Of a stretch of DNA of 64,000 bases, positions 63,930 to 64,000 are shown in pieces. The stretch lies in contig JADGJP010000035.1 in NCBI GenBank assembly GCA_027603065.1, forward strand, positions 183,609-247,608. The letters are read 5' to 3'. The notes under the pieces were generated by a model, which did no database searches, was not told the DNA's origin, and saw nothing but the letters and a program-made list of their open reading frames with translations. Both the position numbers and the translations under genes were made by a program. How positions within the stretch are numbered: the stretch's first letter is position 1; every line of letters starts with the position of its first letter. This DNA is from Geranomyces variabilis. Taxonomy: Eukaryota > Chytridiomycota > Chytridiomycetes > Spizellomycetales > Powellomycetaceae.

Positions 63930-64000
63930 TAGCACCACCTAGTTTCGATCTAGGGACCTCAGGGTTATGAGCCCTGCGCGCTTCCTCTGCGCTATGGTGC
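63930..64000 (-). tRNA. Initiator tRNA-Met (CAT), first base beyond window
   Basis: Read on the minus strand the sequence folds as a cloverleaf: acceptor arm (one base outside)GCACCA with TGGTGCT, D arm GCGC/GCGC, anticodon arm CAGGG-CTCATAA-CCCTG, T arm CCTAG-ATCGAAA-CTAGG, discriminator A. The anticodon is CAT. Three consecutive G-C pairs in the anticodon stem and a T-loop with A at both 54 and 60 (ATCGAAA) are hallmarks of eukaryotic initiator rather than elongator tRNA-Met. No intron is present. Confidence 0.93.

Overview
The window is eukaryotic nuclear DNA from a fungus, probably an early-diverging, zoosporic (chytrid-like) one. The genes are dense, on both strands, and interrupted by many short GT-AG introns of roughly 50-300 bases. 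A PacC/Rim101 zinc-finger factor and an Alg14 subunit point to fungi. A class III adenylate cyclase with two membrane spans and a HAMP-like linker, a cAMP-receptor-like 7TM protein and an egghead-like GT2 enzyme are not typical of Ascomycota or Basidiomycota. The taxon is inferred, not proven. Coordinates of multi-exon genes below span start codon to stop codon; the exons are listed inside each entry and were worked out by hand from splice consensus, frame and family conservation.

1-18 kb: a truncated APH-fold kinase, ATP synthase subunit d, a secreted S1/P1 nuclease, a CipC-type stress protein, an F-box/LRR-like gene bracketed by two copies of a diverged element that carries a perfect Gcn4/AP-1 palindrome, protoporphyrinogen oxidase, a mitochondrial PPR protein, a cAMP-receptor-like GPCR, Tim21, and a SYLF (Ysc84-like) protein with a Q-rich tail.

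18-32.6 kb: the first of three members of an unrecognised seven-transmembrane family, ribosomal protein uS5 (RPS2), PacC, a penta-EF-hand protein, a 99-residue probable mitochondrial protein, profilin, a tetraspanin, a coiled-coil protein of unknown role, and mitochondrial ribosomal protein uL13m.

32.9-51.7 kb: V-ATPase subunit a (15 exons, first intron GC-AG), DNA polymerase kappa with two UBZ fingers, a UDP-GlcNAc-type Golgi/ER transporter, Yip1, a REX1-B-like protein, the tandem second and third members of the 7TM family, an Irc3-type mitochondrial helicase whose DEAH box is completed by a 5-nt micro-exon, Ubc7/UBE2G, Alg14, and a mitochondrial HAD-IIA (CECR5-like) protein.

52-64 kb: a 1629-residue adenylate cyclase, 2 kb of microsatellite-rich non-coding DNA, an egghead-like GT2 glycosyltransferase, a two-span membrane protein with PY motifs, and an initiator tRNA-Met cut by the window edge.

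Functional themes are mitochondrial biogenesis (ATP7, TIM21, uL13m, IRC3, PPR, HEM14, CECR5), secretory and vacuolar function (V-ATPase, Yip1, Alg14, UDP-sugar transport, Ubc7) and signalling (GPCR-like proteins, adenylate cyclase, PacC, tetraspanin). The most promising undescribed element is the three-member 7TM family.
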